This document shows positions 7,023 through 18,772 of a stretch of 64,000 bases of DNA, in pieces (positions within the stretch are counted from its first letter, which is position 1; every line of letters starts with the position of its first letter). Position numbers and translations under genes: made by a program. The notes under the pieces were generated by a model, which was not told where the DNA came from, made no database searches, and worked only from the letters and a program-made list of their open reading frames with translations. Source of the DNA: Streptomyces sp. H39-S7 (GTDB taxonomy: Bacteria; Actinomycetota; Actinomycetes; Streptomycetales; Streptomycetaceae). The stretch spans positions 1 to 64,000 of the forward strand of contig NZ_JAPVLU010000025.1 in assembly GCF_027158205.1 (NCBI RefSeq), read 5' to 3'.

Positions 7023-8174
7023 ATGGCTAAGCGCAGGCCGAACGGTGCGGGCAGCATCACCCGCCGCAAGGACGGCACCTATCACGGGCGTGCCTACGTG
7101 ACGACGACTGAGGGCGTGCTCAAGCGGGTGTCCCGCTACGGCAAGACCTATGACGAAGTTGCCGAGAAGCTGGCCAAGCTGCTGGAGCTGGAATCCAAAG
7201 GCGTGCCGACACCGGATAAGGCGTGGAAGGTCGGCCCCTACCTCACGTACTGGCTGGCAGAGATCGTGCAGCCGAACCAGCGGCCCACTACCTACGACAA
7301 GTACGAGTCCATGGCGCGGCTGCACCTTATCCCCAAGCTGGGGACAAAGCGGCTGACCAAGCTGGGCATCGCCGACGTGCGTACCTTCCTGCGGCAGACC
7401 AAGGCCGAGGGCGTGGGGGCGTCAACGCGGCTTGAGTGCATGAAGGTGCTGCGGAACGCCCTCAACCGGGCGATGCGGGAAGAGCTGCTGCTCCGCAACG
7501 TCGCATCGCTGGTGGACATGCCCTCCGTCGACTCGAAAGAGATCATCCCGTGGAGCGCGCAGGAAGCCATCGACTTTCTGCGGTCAACGCGTCCGCACCG
7601 CATGCACGCCGCGTTCGTCCTGGCGCTGGTGCTGGGCCTGCGGCGCGGGGAGCTTCTGGGGCTGCGCTGGATCGATCTGGACCTCGATCAGGGGGTCGCG
7701 CACCCGCGCAAGCAGGTACAGCGGCAGAAGGGCGCTGGGCTGGTCCTGGTGGACCTCAAGACAGAAGCCTCCAAGGGCGCTCTGCCGCTCCCCCTGCTGT
7801 GCATCGAGACCTTGGGAGAGTGCCGGCGCCTGCGGGAGCTGGAGAAGGCCAAGGCAGGGGAGAAGTGGACCGAGCTGGGATTGGTGTTCGGCACCGAGAC
7901 CGGGGGTCTCTTTGATCCGGATCACTTCTCCCAGACGTTCCAGCGCCGGGTGAAGCGCTCCCGGCTCCGGCGGGTGCGGCTGCATGACACACGTCACACC
8001 TGCGGCAGTCTGCTCGCTTGGCTGGGGGTCCACCCCAAGGACGCTCAGAAGATCCTGCGTCACAGCCAGATCAAAACGACGCTGGACATCTACACCCACG
8101 TCACCACGGAGTCCCAGCGGGCCGCCGCAGCCAAGATCAGCGCCAAACTCCGGGACGGCATGCAGGGCCGCTGA
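7023..8174 (+). CDS. int: Tyrosine site-specific integrase
   Basis: This 383-residue tyrosine recombinase integrates and, with Xis, excises the element. It has an N-terminal arm-binding domain (about 1-60), a SAM-like core-binding domain (about 70-160) and the catalytic domain. The catalytic residues are visible: Arg207 in LGLRRGE, His321 and Arg324 in HDTRH, His347 in LRHSQ and the nucleophile Tyr357 in DIYTHV. The chosen ATG 7023 gives the normal family start (MAKRRPNGAGSI), two bases after xis. The gene ends 76 bases from the 3' end of tRNA-Ile, the classic position for an integrase beside its attachment site. Confidence 0.95.
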   Translation: MAKRRPNGAGSITRRKDGTYHGRAYVTTTEGVLKRVSRYGKTYDEVAEKLAKLLELESKGVPTPDKAWKVGPYLTYWLAEIVQPNQRPTTYDKYESMARLHLIPKLGTKRLTKLGIADVRTFLRQTKAEGVGASTRLECMKVLRNALNRAMREELLLRNVASLVDMPSVDSKEIIPWSAQEAIDFLRSTRPHRMHAAFVLALVLGLRRGELLGLRWIDLDLDQGVAHPRKQVQRQKGAGLVLVDLKTEASKGALPLPLLCIETLGECRRLRELEKAKAGEKWTELGLVFGTETGGLFDPDHFSQTFQRRVKRSRLRRVRLHDTRHTCGSLLAWLGVHPKDAQKILRHSQIKTTLDIYTHVTTESQRAAAAKISAKLRDGMQGR

Positions 8175-8213
8175 TCGCCTACTGGCGTAAGCCGTGGGGG
8201 TACGGGACGCAAG

Positions 8214-8245
8214 AACGCCCCGGAAGGAGATCCTTCCGGGGCGTT
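8214..8245. terminator. Bidirectional terminator between int and tRNA-Ile
   Basis: A perfect 15-bp stem, AACGCCCCGGAAGGA at 8214-8228 and its complement at 8231-8245, lies five bases from the tRNA 3' end. It can end int transcripts (plus strand) and the gyrA-DUF3566-tRNA transcripts (minus strand). Confidence 0.8.
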
Positions 8246-8250
8246 TGCGC

Positions 8251-8327
8251 TGGTGGGCCTAACAGGACTTGAACCTGTGGCCTCTTCCTTATCAGGGAAG
8301 CGCTCTAACCGTCTGAGCTATAGGCCC
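8251..8327 (-). tRNA. tRNA-Ile (GAT), probable AICE attachment site
   Basis: Read on the minus strand, the 77 bases fold as a cloverleaf. The acceptor stem pairs GGGCCTA with TAGGCCC, the D-arm contains AGCTCAGACGGTTAGAGC, the anticodon loop is CTGATAA with anticodon GAT, the T-arm contains GGTTCAAGTCC, and CCA is encoded. It lies downstream of gyrB-gyrA-DUF3566, where Streptomyces keeps tRNA-Ile, usually followed by tRNA-Ala. Here the AICE occupies the position after the 3' end. Confidence 0.97.
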
Positions 8328-8389
8328 TCGCTGCAACGAAAGATTAGCGCACCACAGGCCATGTCCCAAAATCGGTATCCGACGCCCGG

Positions 8390-9094
8390 TTACTCGTCCT
8401 CCGCGAGCGTCAGCTCGACGCCGCCGACGAAGCCCGCGGACATGTTGTAGATGAAGGCTCCGAGGGTGGCCAGAGCCGTCGCGAGGACCACGTCGATCAC
8501 CGAGATGACCGTGGTGATGACGAGGACGCGGGACAGCGACAGGAAGGACACCAGGTCGAAACCACCGCTGGCGCCGCCCTCCGCCGTCGTCGCGTCGCTG
8601 ATGGTGCTGCCGACCGTGCTGAAGACGCCGATCGCGTCCAGCACCATCCACAGCACCGCGACCGCCACGATCGTGCAGATGCCCAGCGCGATGGAGAGCA
8701 GGAAGCTGACCTTCATCACCGACCACGGGTCGGCCCTGGCGACCCGCAGCCGCGCCTTGCGCGTCCGCGGCACCGTACGGGCGGCGGGACGCGGCCGGCG
8801 GACGCCCGCGGCGGCCGGCGCCCCCGCACCGGCCCCCTGGGGGCCCGGCGGCGGGTAGGCCTGCGCGGGCTGGTGCGGCGGCTGCTCCGGCGCACCGGGA
8901 ACCCCCGCGCCATAGGTCTGAAGCGGGCCCGCACGATGCGGCGGACGGGTGTCGGTCACGATGGATCCCCCCTGCTGCGGGCTGCTGCTCGTGGAGGAGC
9001 CAGGGGCACCGCCGCCGGCACCGGCCTGGGTGGCCGCCTGCGGCCGGTCCGGACCTGTCGTCCCGCCGGCAGCGGCGCCCGTGGCTCCACTCAC
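8390..9094 (-). CDS. DUF3566 transmembrane protein
   Basis: The product is 234 residues. Its first 110 are low-complexity (Ala, Gly, Pro, Thr), followed by a basic stretch (RTRKARLRVARADPWSVMKVSFLLS) and two membrane segments: the first at about residues 130-152 (LSIALGICTIVAVAVLWMVL) and the second at about 190-215. This is the DUF3566 architecture, found beside gyrA throughout Actinobacteria, including mycobacteria. Function is unknown; an envelope role has been proposed from its topology. GTG 9094 lies two bases after the gyrA stop, and its ribosome site GAGGAG lies inside the gyrA end, so the genes are translationally linked. tRNA-Ile follows 62 bases downstream on the same strand. Confidence 0.9.
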   Translation of the reverse strand: MSGATGAAAGGTTGPDRPQAATQAGAGGGAPGSSTSSSPQQGGSIVTDTRPPHRAGPLQTYGAGVPGAPEQPPHQPAQAYPPPGPQGAGAGAPAAAGVRRPRPAARTVPRTRKARLRVARADPWSVMKVSFLLSIALGICTIVAVAVLWMVLDAIGVFSTVGSTISDATTAEGGASGGFDLVSFLSLSRVLVITTVISVIDVVLATALATLGAFIYNMSAGFVGGVELTLAEDE

Positions 9095-9096
9095 GG

Positions 9097-11682
9097 TTAC
9101 TCCTCGATTTCAGCGGCCACGGGCTCGTCGCCCACGGCCTCGTCGGCGTCGGCCTCTTCGGCCTCCACCCCAGCCTCGGCATTGCGCGCGATGCCCACGA
9201 CGGCATCCCGCTTGCCAAGATTGATCAGTTGGACGCCCATGGTGTCACGGCCCGTCTCCCTGACCTCGTTGACCCGCGTACGAATCACTCCGCCGCTGAG
9301 GGTGATGGCGAGGATCTCATCGCTCTCCTCGACCACCAGCGCCCCGACGAGGGAACCGCGGTCCTCGACAATCTTCGCCGCCTTGATGCCGAGTCCGCCA
9401 CGCCCCTGGACGCGGTACTCGTCCACCTTGGTGCGCTTGGCGTACCCGCCGTCGGTGGCGGTGAAGACGAACGTACCCGGCCTGACCACATTCATCGAGA
9501 GCAGTTCGTCGCCCTCTCGGAAACTCATGCCCTTCACACCCGACGTGGCACGGCCCATCGGCCGCAGCGCGTCGTCCGTGGCGGTGAACCGGATGCACTG
9601 CGCCTTGCGGCTCACCAGCAGCAGATCGTCCTCCGCCGAGACCAGCTCGGCACCGATCAGCTCGTCGTCCGAGCCGTCCTCGGCCTCGCGCAGGTTGATG
9701 GCGATGACGCCGCCGGCCCGCGGGGAGTCGTAGTCCTTGAGCGCGGTCTTCTTGACCAGGCCCGCCCGGGTGGCGAGCACCAGGTACGGAACGGCCGAGT
9801 AGTCCCGGATCGCCAGGATCTGGGCGATCTTCTCGTCCGGCTGGAACGCCAGCAGGTTCGCGACGTGCTGGCCGCGGGCGTCCCGCCCGGCGTCCGGCAG
9901 CTCGTACGCCTTCGCCCGGTAGACCCGGCCCTTGTTGGTGAAGAACAGCAGCCAGTGGTGCGTGGTGGAGACGAAGAAGTGGTCGACGAGGTCGTCCTGC
10001 TTCAGCTTCGCGCCGCGTACGCCCTTGCCGCCGCGCTTCTGCGACCGGTAGTCCTCGGTCTTGGTGCGCTTGACGTAACCGCCGTGCGTGATCGTGACGA
10101 CGATGTCCTCTTCGGCGATCAGGTCCTCGATGGACATGTCACCGTCGAAGGGGATCAGCTTGCTGCGCCGGTCGTCGCCGAACTTGTCGACGATCACCGC
10201 CAGCTCCTCGCTGATGATCTGCCGCTGCCGCTCGGGCGAGGCCAGGATCGCGTTGTACTCGTTGATCTTCTGCTGCAGCTCGTCGTGCTCCGCGACGATC
10301 TTCTGCCGCTCCAGGGCCGCGAGGCGCCGCAGCTGCATCTCCAGGATCGCGTTCGCCTGGATCTCGTCGATCGACAGCAGGCCCATCAGGCCCTCGCGGG
10401 CGATGTCGACCGTGTTGCTGCGCCGGATCAGCGCGATGACCTCGTCGATCGCGTCCAGCGCCTTGAGCAGGCCGCGCAGGATGTGCGCCCGCTCCTCGGC
10501 CTTGCGCAGCCGGAAACGCGTGCGGCGGACGATGACCTCGACCTGGTGCGTCACCCAGTGCCGGATGAACGCGTCGATCGACAGGGTGCGCGGCACCCCG
10601 TCGACCAGGGCCAGCATGTTCGCCCCGAAGTTGGTCTGCAGGTCGGTGTGCTTGTACAGGTTGTTCAGCACGACCTTGGCGACCGCGTCGCGCTTGAGCA
10701 CCACGACCAGGCGCTGCCCGGTGCGCGAGCTCGTCTCGTCGCGGACATCGGCGATGCCGGCGACCTTGCCGTCCTTCACCAGGTCGGCGATCTTCTGCGC
10801 GAGGTTGTCCGGGTTCACCTGGTACGGGAGCTCCGTGACCACCAGGCACTGGCGGTTCTGGATCTCCTCGACGTTGACGATCGCGCGCATCGTGATCGAG
10901 CCGCGGCCCGTGCGGTACGCGTCCTCGATGCCGCTCCGGCCCACGACCAGCGCGCCGGTCGGGAAGTCCGGGCCCTTGATCCGCTCCAGGAGCGCTTCCA
11001 GCAGTTCCTCGTGCGAGGCCTCGGGGTTCTCCAGGTACCACTGCGCGCCCGCCGCGACCTCGCGGAGGTTGTGCGGCGGGATGTTGGTGGCCATACCGAC
11101 CGCGATGCCCGCCGAACCGTTCACCAGCAGGTTCGGGAAGCGCGCCGGGAGGACCGTCGGCTCCTGGTTGCGGCCGTCGTAGTTGTCCTGGAAATTGACG
11201 GTGTCCTCGTCAATGTCGCGGACCATCTCCATCGACAGCGGCATCATCTTGCACTCGGTGTACCGCATGGCGGCGGCCGGGTCGTTGCCCGGGGAACCGA
11301 AGTTGCCGTTGGAGTCCACGAGCGGCATCCGCATCGACCAGTGCTGGGCGAGGCGGACCAGGGCGTCGTAGATCGAGGAGTCGCCGTGCGGGTGGTACGT
11401 GCCCATGACGTCACCGACGACGCGGGCGCACTTGTAGAAGCCCTTCTCGGGCCGGTAGCCGCCGTCGTACATCGCGTACAGCACACGGCGGTGCACCGGC
11501 TTGAGGCCGTCACGGACGTCGGGCAGCGCACGCGACACGATGACGGACATCGCGTAGTCGAGGTAGCTGCGCTGCATCTCCGTTTCGAGGCCCACCGGCT
11601 CGATGCGCACGGTGGAAACCTCGGCATCGGCGGCCACGGCCGCCTCGTCGTCGGGCGTCACAGGGGGATTCTCGTCGGCCAT
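9097..11682 (-). CDS. gyrA: DNA gyrase subunit A
   Basis: This 861-residue protein is the breakage-reunion subunit of gyrase, which introduces negative supercoils with GyrB. The catalytic tyrosine is Tyr141 ([10 protein letters not shown]). The quinolone-determining region reads [12 protein letters not shown], with Ser102 and Asp106 at the positions equivalent to E. coli Ser83 and Asp87, so no classical quinolone-resistance substitution is present. The C-terminal half contains the beta-pinwheel blades, and the GyrA box appears as [10 protein letters not shown]. The acidic tail (residues about 840-861) is typical for Streptomyces. It follows gyrB on the same strand with a 41-base gap. Confidence 0.98.
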   Translation of the reverse strand: MADENPPVTPDDEAAVAADAEVSTVRIEPVGLETEMQRSYLDYAMSVIVSRALPDVRDGLKPVHRRVLYAMYDGGYRPEKGFYKCARVVGDVMGTYHPHGDSSIYDALVRLAQHWSMRMPLVDSNGNFGSPGNDPAAAMRYTECKMMPLSMEMVRDIDEDTVNFQDNYDGRNQEPTVLPARFPNLLVNGSAGIAVGMATNIPPHNLREVAAGAQWYLENPEASHEELLEALLERIKGPDFPTGALVVGRSGIEDAYRTGRGSITMRAIVNVEEIQNRQCLVVTELPYQVNPDNLAQKIADLVKDGKVAGIADVRDETSSRTGQRLVVVLKRDAVAKVVLNNLYKHTDLQTNFGANMLALVDGVPRTLSIDAFIRHWVTHQVEVIVRRTRFRLRKAEERAHILRGLLKALDAIDEVIALIRRSNTVDIAREGLMGLLSIDEIQANAILEMQLRRLAALERQKIVAEHDELQQKINEYNAILASPERQRQIISEELAVIVDKFGDDRRSKLIPFDGDMSIEDLIAEEDIVVTITHGGYVKRTKTEDYRSQKRGGKGVRGAKLKQDDLVDHFFVSTTHHWLLFFTNKGRVYRAKAYELPDAGRDARGQHVANLLAFQPDEKIAQILAIRDYSAVPYLVLATRAGLVKKTALKDYDSPRAGGVIAINLREAEDGSDDELIGAELVSAEDDLLLVSRKAQCIRFTATDDALRPMGRATSGVKGMSFREGDELLSMNVVRPGTFVFTATDGGYAKRTKVDEYRVQGRGGLGIKAAKIVEDRGSLVGALVVEESDEILAITLSGGVIRTRVNEVRETGRDTMGVQLINLGKRDAVVGIARNAEAGVEAEEADADEAVGDEPVAAEIEE

Positions 11683-11723
11683 TGCTGGTCAAAGTCCTTT
11701 CGGGCGGCGGCGGTGGGGCCGAC

Positions 11724-13940
<2,217 letters not shown>

Positions 13941-14014
13941 TCACGCAGGCGTCCAGGGCTTCTGGCTGTCAACCCACGATTACGGTGAGCAGGGTCTCAG
14001 CAGACGCAGGGTCC

Positions 14015-14677
14015 TCACCCGTATGTGTCGCCCGGGCCCTTGCTGCCGGGCGCCCGCAGCCGGCCGTACGTACGCGGCGGCCCCATCGGGCCCAGCACCT
14101 TGATCAACTTCACCGTGCCGTGCCCCAGATCACTGTTCAGCCGCGCCACCAGCGTCGGAGCCAGCAGCCGCAGCTGCGTCGCCCACGCCGTCGAGTCGCA
14201 CTGCACCGTCAGGACGCACTCCTCCTCGTCGTACTTGGCAGGCTCGCAGTGCTGCGCCACGTCCTCGCCCACGATCTGCGGCCAGCGGCCCATCACACCG
14301 CCCACGGCGGCCGGCGCCTCCCAGCCGCGCTCGGTGATCAGCCGGCTGATCGCGGCGCCCAGCGGCAGCGGATCGCGGCCGTCGGCGCGCGCACCGCTGC
14401 GCAGGCCCCCTCTGCGCGCCTGCTTCTTCTGCTGCGTCGCCGCACCCCGCGCCCGCGCCTGCTCCTTGGCCGCGCGCAGCGCGACCCGCGCCAGGTCGAC
14501 ACCGGACAGGCCGTCCCCGGGGCCGGCGGCGTCCTGGCCCTGGGTGCCGGACGCCGCTCCCGGCGCGGGCACCGCCCCCGGCGACCTGGAGGGGGGCACC
14601 GCTCCCGAGGCCCCTGATGTCTTGGAGGCGGGCGCCTTTCCCGCGCCCCCACCGCCCGACGGCAGCTGCCCGCTCAT
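14015..14677 (-). CDS. DUF721 (DciA-like) protein
   Basis: The 220-residue product has a disordered Gly/Pro/Ser-rich N-terminus of about 55 residues. A conserved linker with a basic Gln-Lys stretch ([10 protein letters not shown]) follows, and then the DUF721 domain (about 105-205), seen as [34 protein letters not shown] and [23 protein letters not shown]721 is the fold of DciA, the ancestral protein that loads the replicative helicase in bacteria lacking DnaC. That role fits its place between recF and gyrB and the absence of a DnaC gene in the window, but it is inference for this protein. Its ATG overlaps the recF stop by four bases (ATGA). Confidence 0.88.
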   Translation of the reverse strand: MSGQLPSGGGGAGKAPASKTSGASGAVPPSRSPGAVPAPGAASGTQGQDAAGPGDGLSGVDLARVALRAAKEQARARGAATQQKKQARRGGLRSGARADGRDPLPLGAAISRLITERGWEAPAAVGGVMGRWPQIVGEDVAQHCEPAKYDEEECVLTVQCDSTAWATQLRLLAPTLVARLNSDLGHGTVKLIKVLGPMGPPRTYGRLRAPGSKGPGDTYG

Positions 14678-15807
14678 GACACACGCTCCGCTGCGCCCTG
14701 CTCGACGGCGAACCGCGCCCCTGCCAGCAGATCCGGCACATCGTCCTCCACAGCCGCCGTGACCAGCACCTGCTCGCCCGGCGCCACCAGCTCCGCCAGC
14801 CGCCGGCGGCGCTTGGCGTCGAGCTCCGCGAAGACGTCGTCCAGGATCAGCACCGGCTCCCTGCCGTCCGCGCTCAACAGCTCGTACGACGCCAGCCGCA
14901 GCGCCAGGGCGTACGACCAGGACTCGCCATGGCTCGCGTACCCCTTCGCCGGCAGCCGGCCCAGGTGCAGCAGCAGGTCGTCACGGTGCGGGCCGACGAG
15001 CGTCACCCCGCGCTCGATCTCCTGCTTGCGGGACTCGCCCAGCGCCTCCAGCAGCAACCCCGACAACTCCTCGCGGCCGCTCGCGCCGGCAAGTCGTTCG
15101 CCGATCGAACTGCGGTACTCCAGGGCGACGGGACCGCCCCCGGGAGCCAGCTGCTCGTACGCCTTGTCCGCCAGCGGCTGCAGCGCGGCCGTCAGGTCCA
15201 GGCGCTGCGCGAGCAGCTCCGCGCCGACGCCCGCCAGATGCTGGTCCCAGACGTCCAGGGTCGACAGGTCGCCGCCCTTGCCGCCGTGCCTGCGGGCCAT
15301 CGCCGCGCTCTTCAGCAGCGTGTTCCGCTGTTTCAGCACCCGCTCGTAGTCCGACCGGGTACCCGCCAGGCGCGGGGTGCGGGTGGTGAGCAGCTCGTCG
15401 AGGAAGCGGCGGCGCTCACCGGGGTCGCCCTTCACCAGGGCGAGGTCCTCGGGAGCGAACAGCACGGACCGCAGGATGCCCAGCACATCGCGCGGCCGGA
15501 CCTGGTTCGAACGGTTGATCCGGGCCCGGTTCGCCCGGCCCGGGTTGATCTCCAGCTCGATGAGCTGCTGGCGGTCGCCCTGCACCACCTGGGCCCTGAC
15601 CACCGCGCGCTCCGCCCCCGAGCGCACCAGCGGTGCGTCGGAGGCCACCCGGTGGCTGCCCAGCGTGGCCAGGTACCCGACCGCCTCGACGAGGTTGGTC
15701 TTGCCCTGTCCGTTGGGGCCCACGAAAGCGGTGACGCCCGGGTCGAGCGGTACCTCGACCCGGGCGTAGGAGCGGAAGTCGGCTAGCGACAGGTGCGCTA
15801 CGTGCAT
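14674..15807 (-). CDS. recF: DNA replication/repair protein RecF
   Basis: This 377-residue SMC-like ATPase helps load RecA at gaps and stalled forks. Walker A is GPNGQGKTN at about residues 30-38, the Q-loop region follows, and the C-terminus has the ABC signature-like segment and Walker B ([21 protein letters not shown]). The length is normal for the family. It starts with the standard [15 protein letters not shown]. It is separated from gnd by 28 bases and overlaps the DUF721 gene, forming one leftward transcription unit. Confidence 0.97.
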   Translation of the reverse strand: MHVAHLSLADFRSYARVEVPLDPGVTAFVGPNGQGKTNLVEAVGYLATLGSHRVASDAPLVRSGAERAVVRAQVVQGDRQQLIELEINPGRANRARINRSNQVRPRDVLGILRSVLFAPEDLALVKGDPGERRRFLDELLTTRTPRLAGTRSDYERVLKQRNTLLKSAAMARRHGGKGGDLSTLDVWDQHLAGVGAELLAQRLDLTAALQPLADKAYEQLAPGGGPVALEYRSSIGERLAGASGREELSGLLLEALGESRKQEIERGVTLVGPHRDDLLLHLGRLPAKGYASHGESWSYALALRLASYELLSADGREPVLILDDVFAELDAKRRRRLAELVAPGEQVLVTAAVEDDVPDLLAGARFAVEQGAAERVS

Positions 15808-15835
15808 GGCTGTGCGCCGGCCTCCCCGGTAATGA

Positions 15836-16714
15836 CTACTTCTTGTTCTCGACCGCGTGGCCGCCGAACTGGTTGCGCAGCGCGGCGATCATCTTCATCT
15901 GCGGGGAGTCGTCCTGGCGGGACGCGAAACGGGCGAACAGCGACGCGGTGATCGCCGGCAGCGGCACCGAGTTGTCGATCGCGGCCTCCACCGTCCAGCG
16001 GCCCTCGCCGGAGTCCTGCGCGAAGCCGCGCAGCTTCTCCAGGTGCTCGTCGTCGTCCAGCGCGTTGACCGCCAGGTCGAGTAGCCAGGAGCGGATGACG
16101 GTGCCCTCCTGCCAGGAGCGGAAGACCTCGCGGACGTCGGTGACCGAGTCCACGGCCTCCAGCAGTTCCCAGCCCTCGGCGTAGGCCTGCATCATCGCGT
16201 ACTCGATGCCGTTGTGAACCATCTTGGCGAAGTGGCCGGCGCCGATCTTGCCCGCGTGGACCGAGCCGAACTCGCCCTCGGGCTTGAGGGCGTCGAAGAC
16301 CGGCTGCACCTTGGCGACATCCTCGGCGGAGCCGCCGTACATCAGCGCGTAGCCGTTCTCCAGGCCCCAGACGCCACCGGAGACGCCGCAGTCGACGAAG
16401 CCGATGCCCTTGGCCTTCAGCTCCTCGCCGTGCTTCTCGTCATCGGTCCAGCGGGAGTTCCCGCCGTCCACGACGATGTCGCCGGGGGAGAGCAGGCCGC
16501 CGAGCTCGTCGATGGTCGACTGGGTGGCCGCACCGGACGGGACCATCACCCACACGACCCGCGGACCCTTGAGGCTGTCCACAAGCTCCTTGAGGCTGTG
16601 GACATCGGCGACGTCCGGGTTCCGGTCGTAGCCGATGACGGTGTGGCCCGCGCGGCGGATGCGCTCGCGCATGTTGCCGCCCATCTTGCCGAGACCGATG
16701 AGACCGAGCTCCAT
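15836..16714 (-). CDS. gnd: 6-phosphogluconate dehydrogenase (short, YqeC/Gnd-like)
   Basis: This 292-residue enzyme oxidatively decarboxylates 6-phosphogluconate in the pentose phosphate pathway. The N-terminal Rossmann fold is clear ([13 protein letters not shown]), as are the substrate loop [14 protein letters not shown] and the catalytic helix [24 protein letters not shown] with Lys and His-Asn. It belongs to the shorter homodimeric type of about 300 residues, not the 470-residue E. coli type. The ATG at 16714 is preferred to a GTG one codon upstream because GAAGGA is six bases before the ATG. Its insertion between dnaN and recF is characteristic of Streptomyces. Confidence 0.95.
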   Translation of the reverse strand: MELGLIGLGKMGGNMRERIRRAGHTVIGYDRNPDVADVHSLKELVDSLKGPRVVWVMVPSGAATQSTIDELGGLLSPGDIVVDGGNSRWTDDEKHGEELKAKGIGFVDCGVSGGVWGLENGYALMYGGSAEDVAKVQPVFDALKPEGEFGSVHAGKIGAGHFAKMVHNGIEYAMMQAYAEGWELLEAVDSVTDVREVFRSWQEGTVIRSWLLDLAVNALDDDEHLEKLRGFAQDSGEGRWTVEAAIDNSVPLPAITASLFARFASRQDDSPQMKMIAALRNQFGGHAVENKK

Positions 16715-16799
16715 CACAGATCCTTCGTTCGAAGCGTGCCTGACCTAGACCGAGCCTACGACGGCCCCGCGCGACCGGCTCAGCCGGTGACGCGTCAGG

Positions 16800-17930
16800 T
16801 CAGCCGGAGAGACGCACCGGCATGATCAGGTACTTGTAGGCGTCGTCCGCCTCCGCGTCCACGGCCGGGCGGCCGCTGAGCAGCGCGGGCTTGGTGGACG
16901 TGGTGAAGGAGAGCTGGGCGACCGGCGAGTCGATCGCGCTCAGCCCGTCCAGCAGGAACGTCGGGTTGAAGGCGATCGAGATGTCGTCGCCGTCGAGCTT
17001 GGAGTCGACGCGCTCCACAGCCTGTGCGTCGTCGCTGGAGCCGGCTTCCAGGGTGAGGACGCCCTGCTCGAAGCTCAGCCGCACCGGGGTGTTCCGCTCG
17101 GCGACCAGCGCGACGCGCTTGACCGCCTCCACGAAGGGGGCGGTCTCGATGACGGCGACCGAGGCGAACTCGGTCGGGAAGAGCGTGCGGTACTTCGGCA
17201 GGTCGCCTTCGAGCAGCCGGGTGGTGGTGCGGCGCCCGGCGCCCTCGAAGCCGATCAGGCCCTCACCGGAGCCGGAGCCCGCCAGCGCGATGGAGACGGT
17301 GTCTCCGCTGGTCAGGGACTTGGCGGTGTCCAGCAGAGTCTTGGCGGGCACCAGGGCGACCGCGGAGATGTCCGCCTGCTCGGGCTTCCACATGAACTCG
17401 CGGACCGCGAAGCGGTAGCGGTCGGTGGCGGCGAGGGTGACGGTGTCGCCCTCGATCTCGATCCGCACGCCGGTCAGCACCGGCAGCGTGTCGTCACGGC
17501 CGGCGGCGATGGCCACCTGGGCGGCCGCGGCGGCGAAGACCTCACCGGGCACCGTCCCCGAGGCGACCGGCATCGCCGGCAGTGCCGGGTACTCCTCCAC
17601 AGGCAGGGTGTGGAGTGTGAATCGCGAGCTGCCGCAGACCACGGTGACGCGGGATCCCTCGGTGGAGATCTCCACAGGCCTGTTGGGAAGTGCCCGCGTG
17701 ATGTCGGCGAGGAGCCGGCCGGAAACGAGGACCGTGCCGTCCTCCTCGACCTCCGCGTCGACCGCGACCCGGGCCGAGACCTCGTAGTCGAAGCCGGAGA
17801 GGCTGAGCCTGCCCTCCTCCGCCTTCAGCAGCAGTCCGGCGAGGACCGGTACCGGGGGACGGGCCGGAAGGCTGCGGGCTGCCCAAGCCACTGCCTCGGC
17901 GAGTACGTCGCGCTCCACCCGGATCTTCAC
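16800..17930 (-). CDS. dnaN: DNA polymerase III beta sliding clamp
   Basis: This 376-residue protein is the ring-shaped processivity clamp of the replicative polymerase. The three repeated clamp domains can be followed from KIRVERDVLAEAVAWAARSLP at the start to the C-terminal YKYLIMPVRLSG, the usual clamp ending. The open frame runs on to 18062, but GTG 17930 is chosen because AGGAGG sits eight bases upstream and the resulting N-terminus matches the family exactly. The promoter lies inside or next to oriC, so expression may respond to DnaA. Confidence 0.97.
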   Translation of the reverse strand: MKIRVERDVLAEAVAWAARSLPARPPVPVLAGLLLKAEEGRLSLSGFDYEVSARVAVDAEVEEDGTVLVSGRLLADITRALPNRPVEISTEGSRVTVVCGSSRFTLHTLPVEEYPALPAMPVASGTVPGEVFAAAAAQVAIAAGRDDTLPVLTGVRIEIEGDTVTLAATDRYRFAVREFMWKPEQADISAVALVPAKTLLDTAKSLTSGDTVSIALAGSGSGEGLIGFEGAGRRTTTRLLEGDLPKYRTLFPTEFASVAVIETAPFVEAVKRVALVAERNTPVRLSFEQGVLTLEAGSSDDAQAVERVDSKLDGDDISIAFNPTFLLDGLSAIDSPVAQLSFTTSTKPALLSGRPAVDAEADDAYKYLIMPVRLSG

Positions 17931-18047
17931 CGGAACCGCCTCCTGCTTGTTGCTGGCTGTCGGTGAACAGTCTGACAGCCGGCGCAGACAGTCGGTGCTG
18001 GTTGAGGTCAAGCCGGGCAGGACGGTGCCGGGCGGCTCCGGCCCGAG

Positions 18048-18611
18048 TTGTGCACACCCCATGCTTCCAAGCAGGTTCCCAGTTATCTATACGTAGTCGT
18101 AGTAATAGGTGTTGTGGATACCGTGGATAAGTGGTTCCTGCGCAGGTCAAGGCCTGTTTTTTATCCACCGAGCCTGTGGGCGGGGCCGGTGCATAACCAA
18201 CCGCTTCTGTGGACAGCCAGAAGTTGTGCACACCGCGTACACAGGGGACCCCCACTTCTCCCCAGCACCGTCCCCAGAAATACCCGGGTTCTCCCCAGCC
18301 CAATCCACCCCCCTGGTGTGACGCGGTTCACTCTCTCCGGGGACAGACGCCGTTTTGTTGCCGAACAGTGGACAAACGTGTGGAGAAGCTGTGCACAACC
18401 CTCTCCAGCCTGTGGGCGGGCGGTGGACAACCCTCGGACCGTCCATTGCCCACAATCTTTGTCCACACCCTGTGGACAAAGGTTTCCCACAAATCCACAC
18501 CCGGCTGACCTCGTCTGATGAGTATGCAGCGGGCCTGCCTGTGGAGGCAGTTGGGACAACTTCCCAGTCCCCAGGGTGTGGACGGCCGTTTCCGGCCCAA
18601 CCTGTGGAGAA
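18048..18611. other. oriC: Chromosomal replication origin oriC
   Basis: The 842 bases between dnaN and dnaA contain no gene but many DnaA boxes of the Streptomyces type TTGTCCACA. Perfect copies are at 18459-18467 (plus) and 18471-18479 (minus). TTGTGCACA copies are at 18048-18056, 18224-18232 and 18390-18398 (minus). Others with one to two mismatches start at 18113, 18122, 18161, 18208, 18367, 18379, 18422, 18446, 18483, 18491, 18577 and 18603. That is about 17 boxes, in two groups separated by a C-rich gap (18241-18340). An AT-rich patch (TTATCTATACGTAGTCG, from 18083) beside the dnaN-proximal boxes is the likely unwinding site. Confidence 0.95.
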
Positions 18612-18646
18612 GCCCCGGTCGGGGCCTGGCATTCGAACAAAAAGAA

Positions 18647-18675
18647 GCGCCCCGGGAGTTCGACTCTCGGGGCGC
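18647..18675 (-). terminator. Rho-independent terminator of dnaA
   Basis: A 13-position stem (18647-18659 with 18663-18675, one mismatch) and a TCG loop are followed on the minus strand by TTCTTTTTGT, a rare real U-tract. It lies about 100 bases past the dnaA stop and keeps dnaA transcripts out of oriC. Confidence 0.85.
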
Positions 18676-18772
18676 CACGTGTTTCAACCGCAGGATTCGG
18701 TTCTGGATCGGCCCAGAAGCGGCTCCGGAACGGCTCCGGAAGGGCTTAGGAACGGCTCCGGACGAGCCCGGA

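Larger units (their letters stand above)
1..8290. mobile_element. AICE (integrative conjugative element), right-hand part
   Basis: The gene order is RRQRL-type small protein, small membrane protein, small Cys protein, FtsK/TraB translocase, C5 methyltransferase, prim-pol, AAA ATPase, xis, int, all on the plus strand and ending at the 3' end of a tRNA-Ile gene. This is the standard layout of Streptomyces AICEs, and the prim-pol gene places it in the group that replicates with a primase-polymerase instead of RepSA. The right attachment site should lie in the 3' half of the tRNA (about 8251-8290). I found no copy of that tRNA segment near the left edge, so the element continues beyond the window. 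The end coordinate is approximate. Confidence 0.85.

Noticed and set aside
18647-18675. tRNA-like 3' end (GAGTTCGACTC within a stem)
   Set aside because: The T-stem does not pair in tRNA register and no D-arm or anticodon arm is present; the hairpin with a U-tract is better read as the dnaA terminator.
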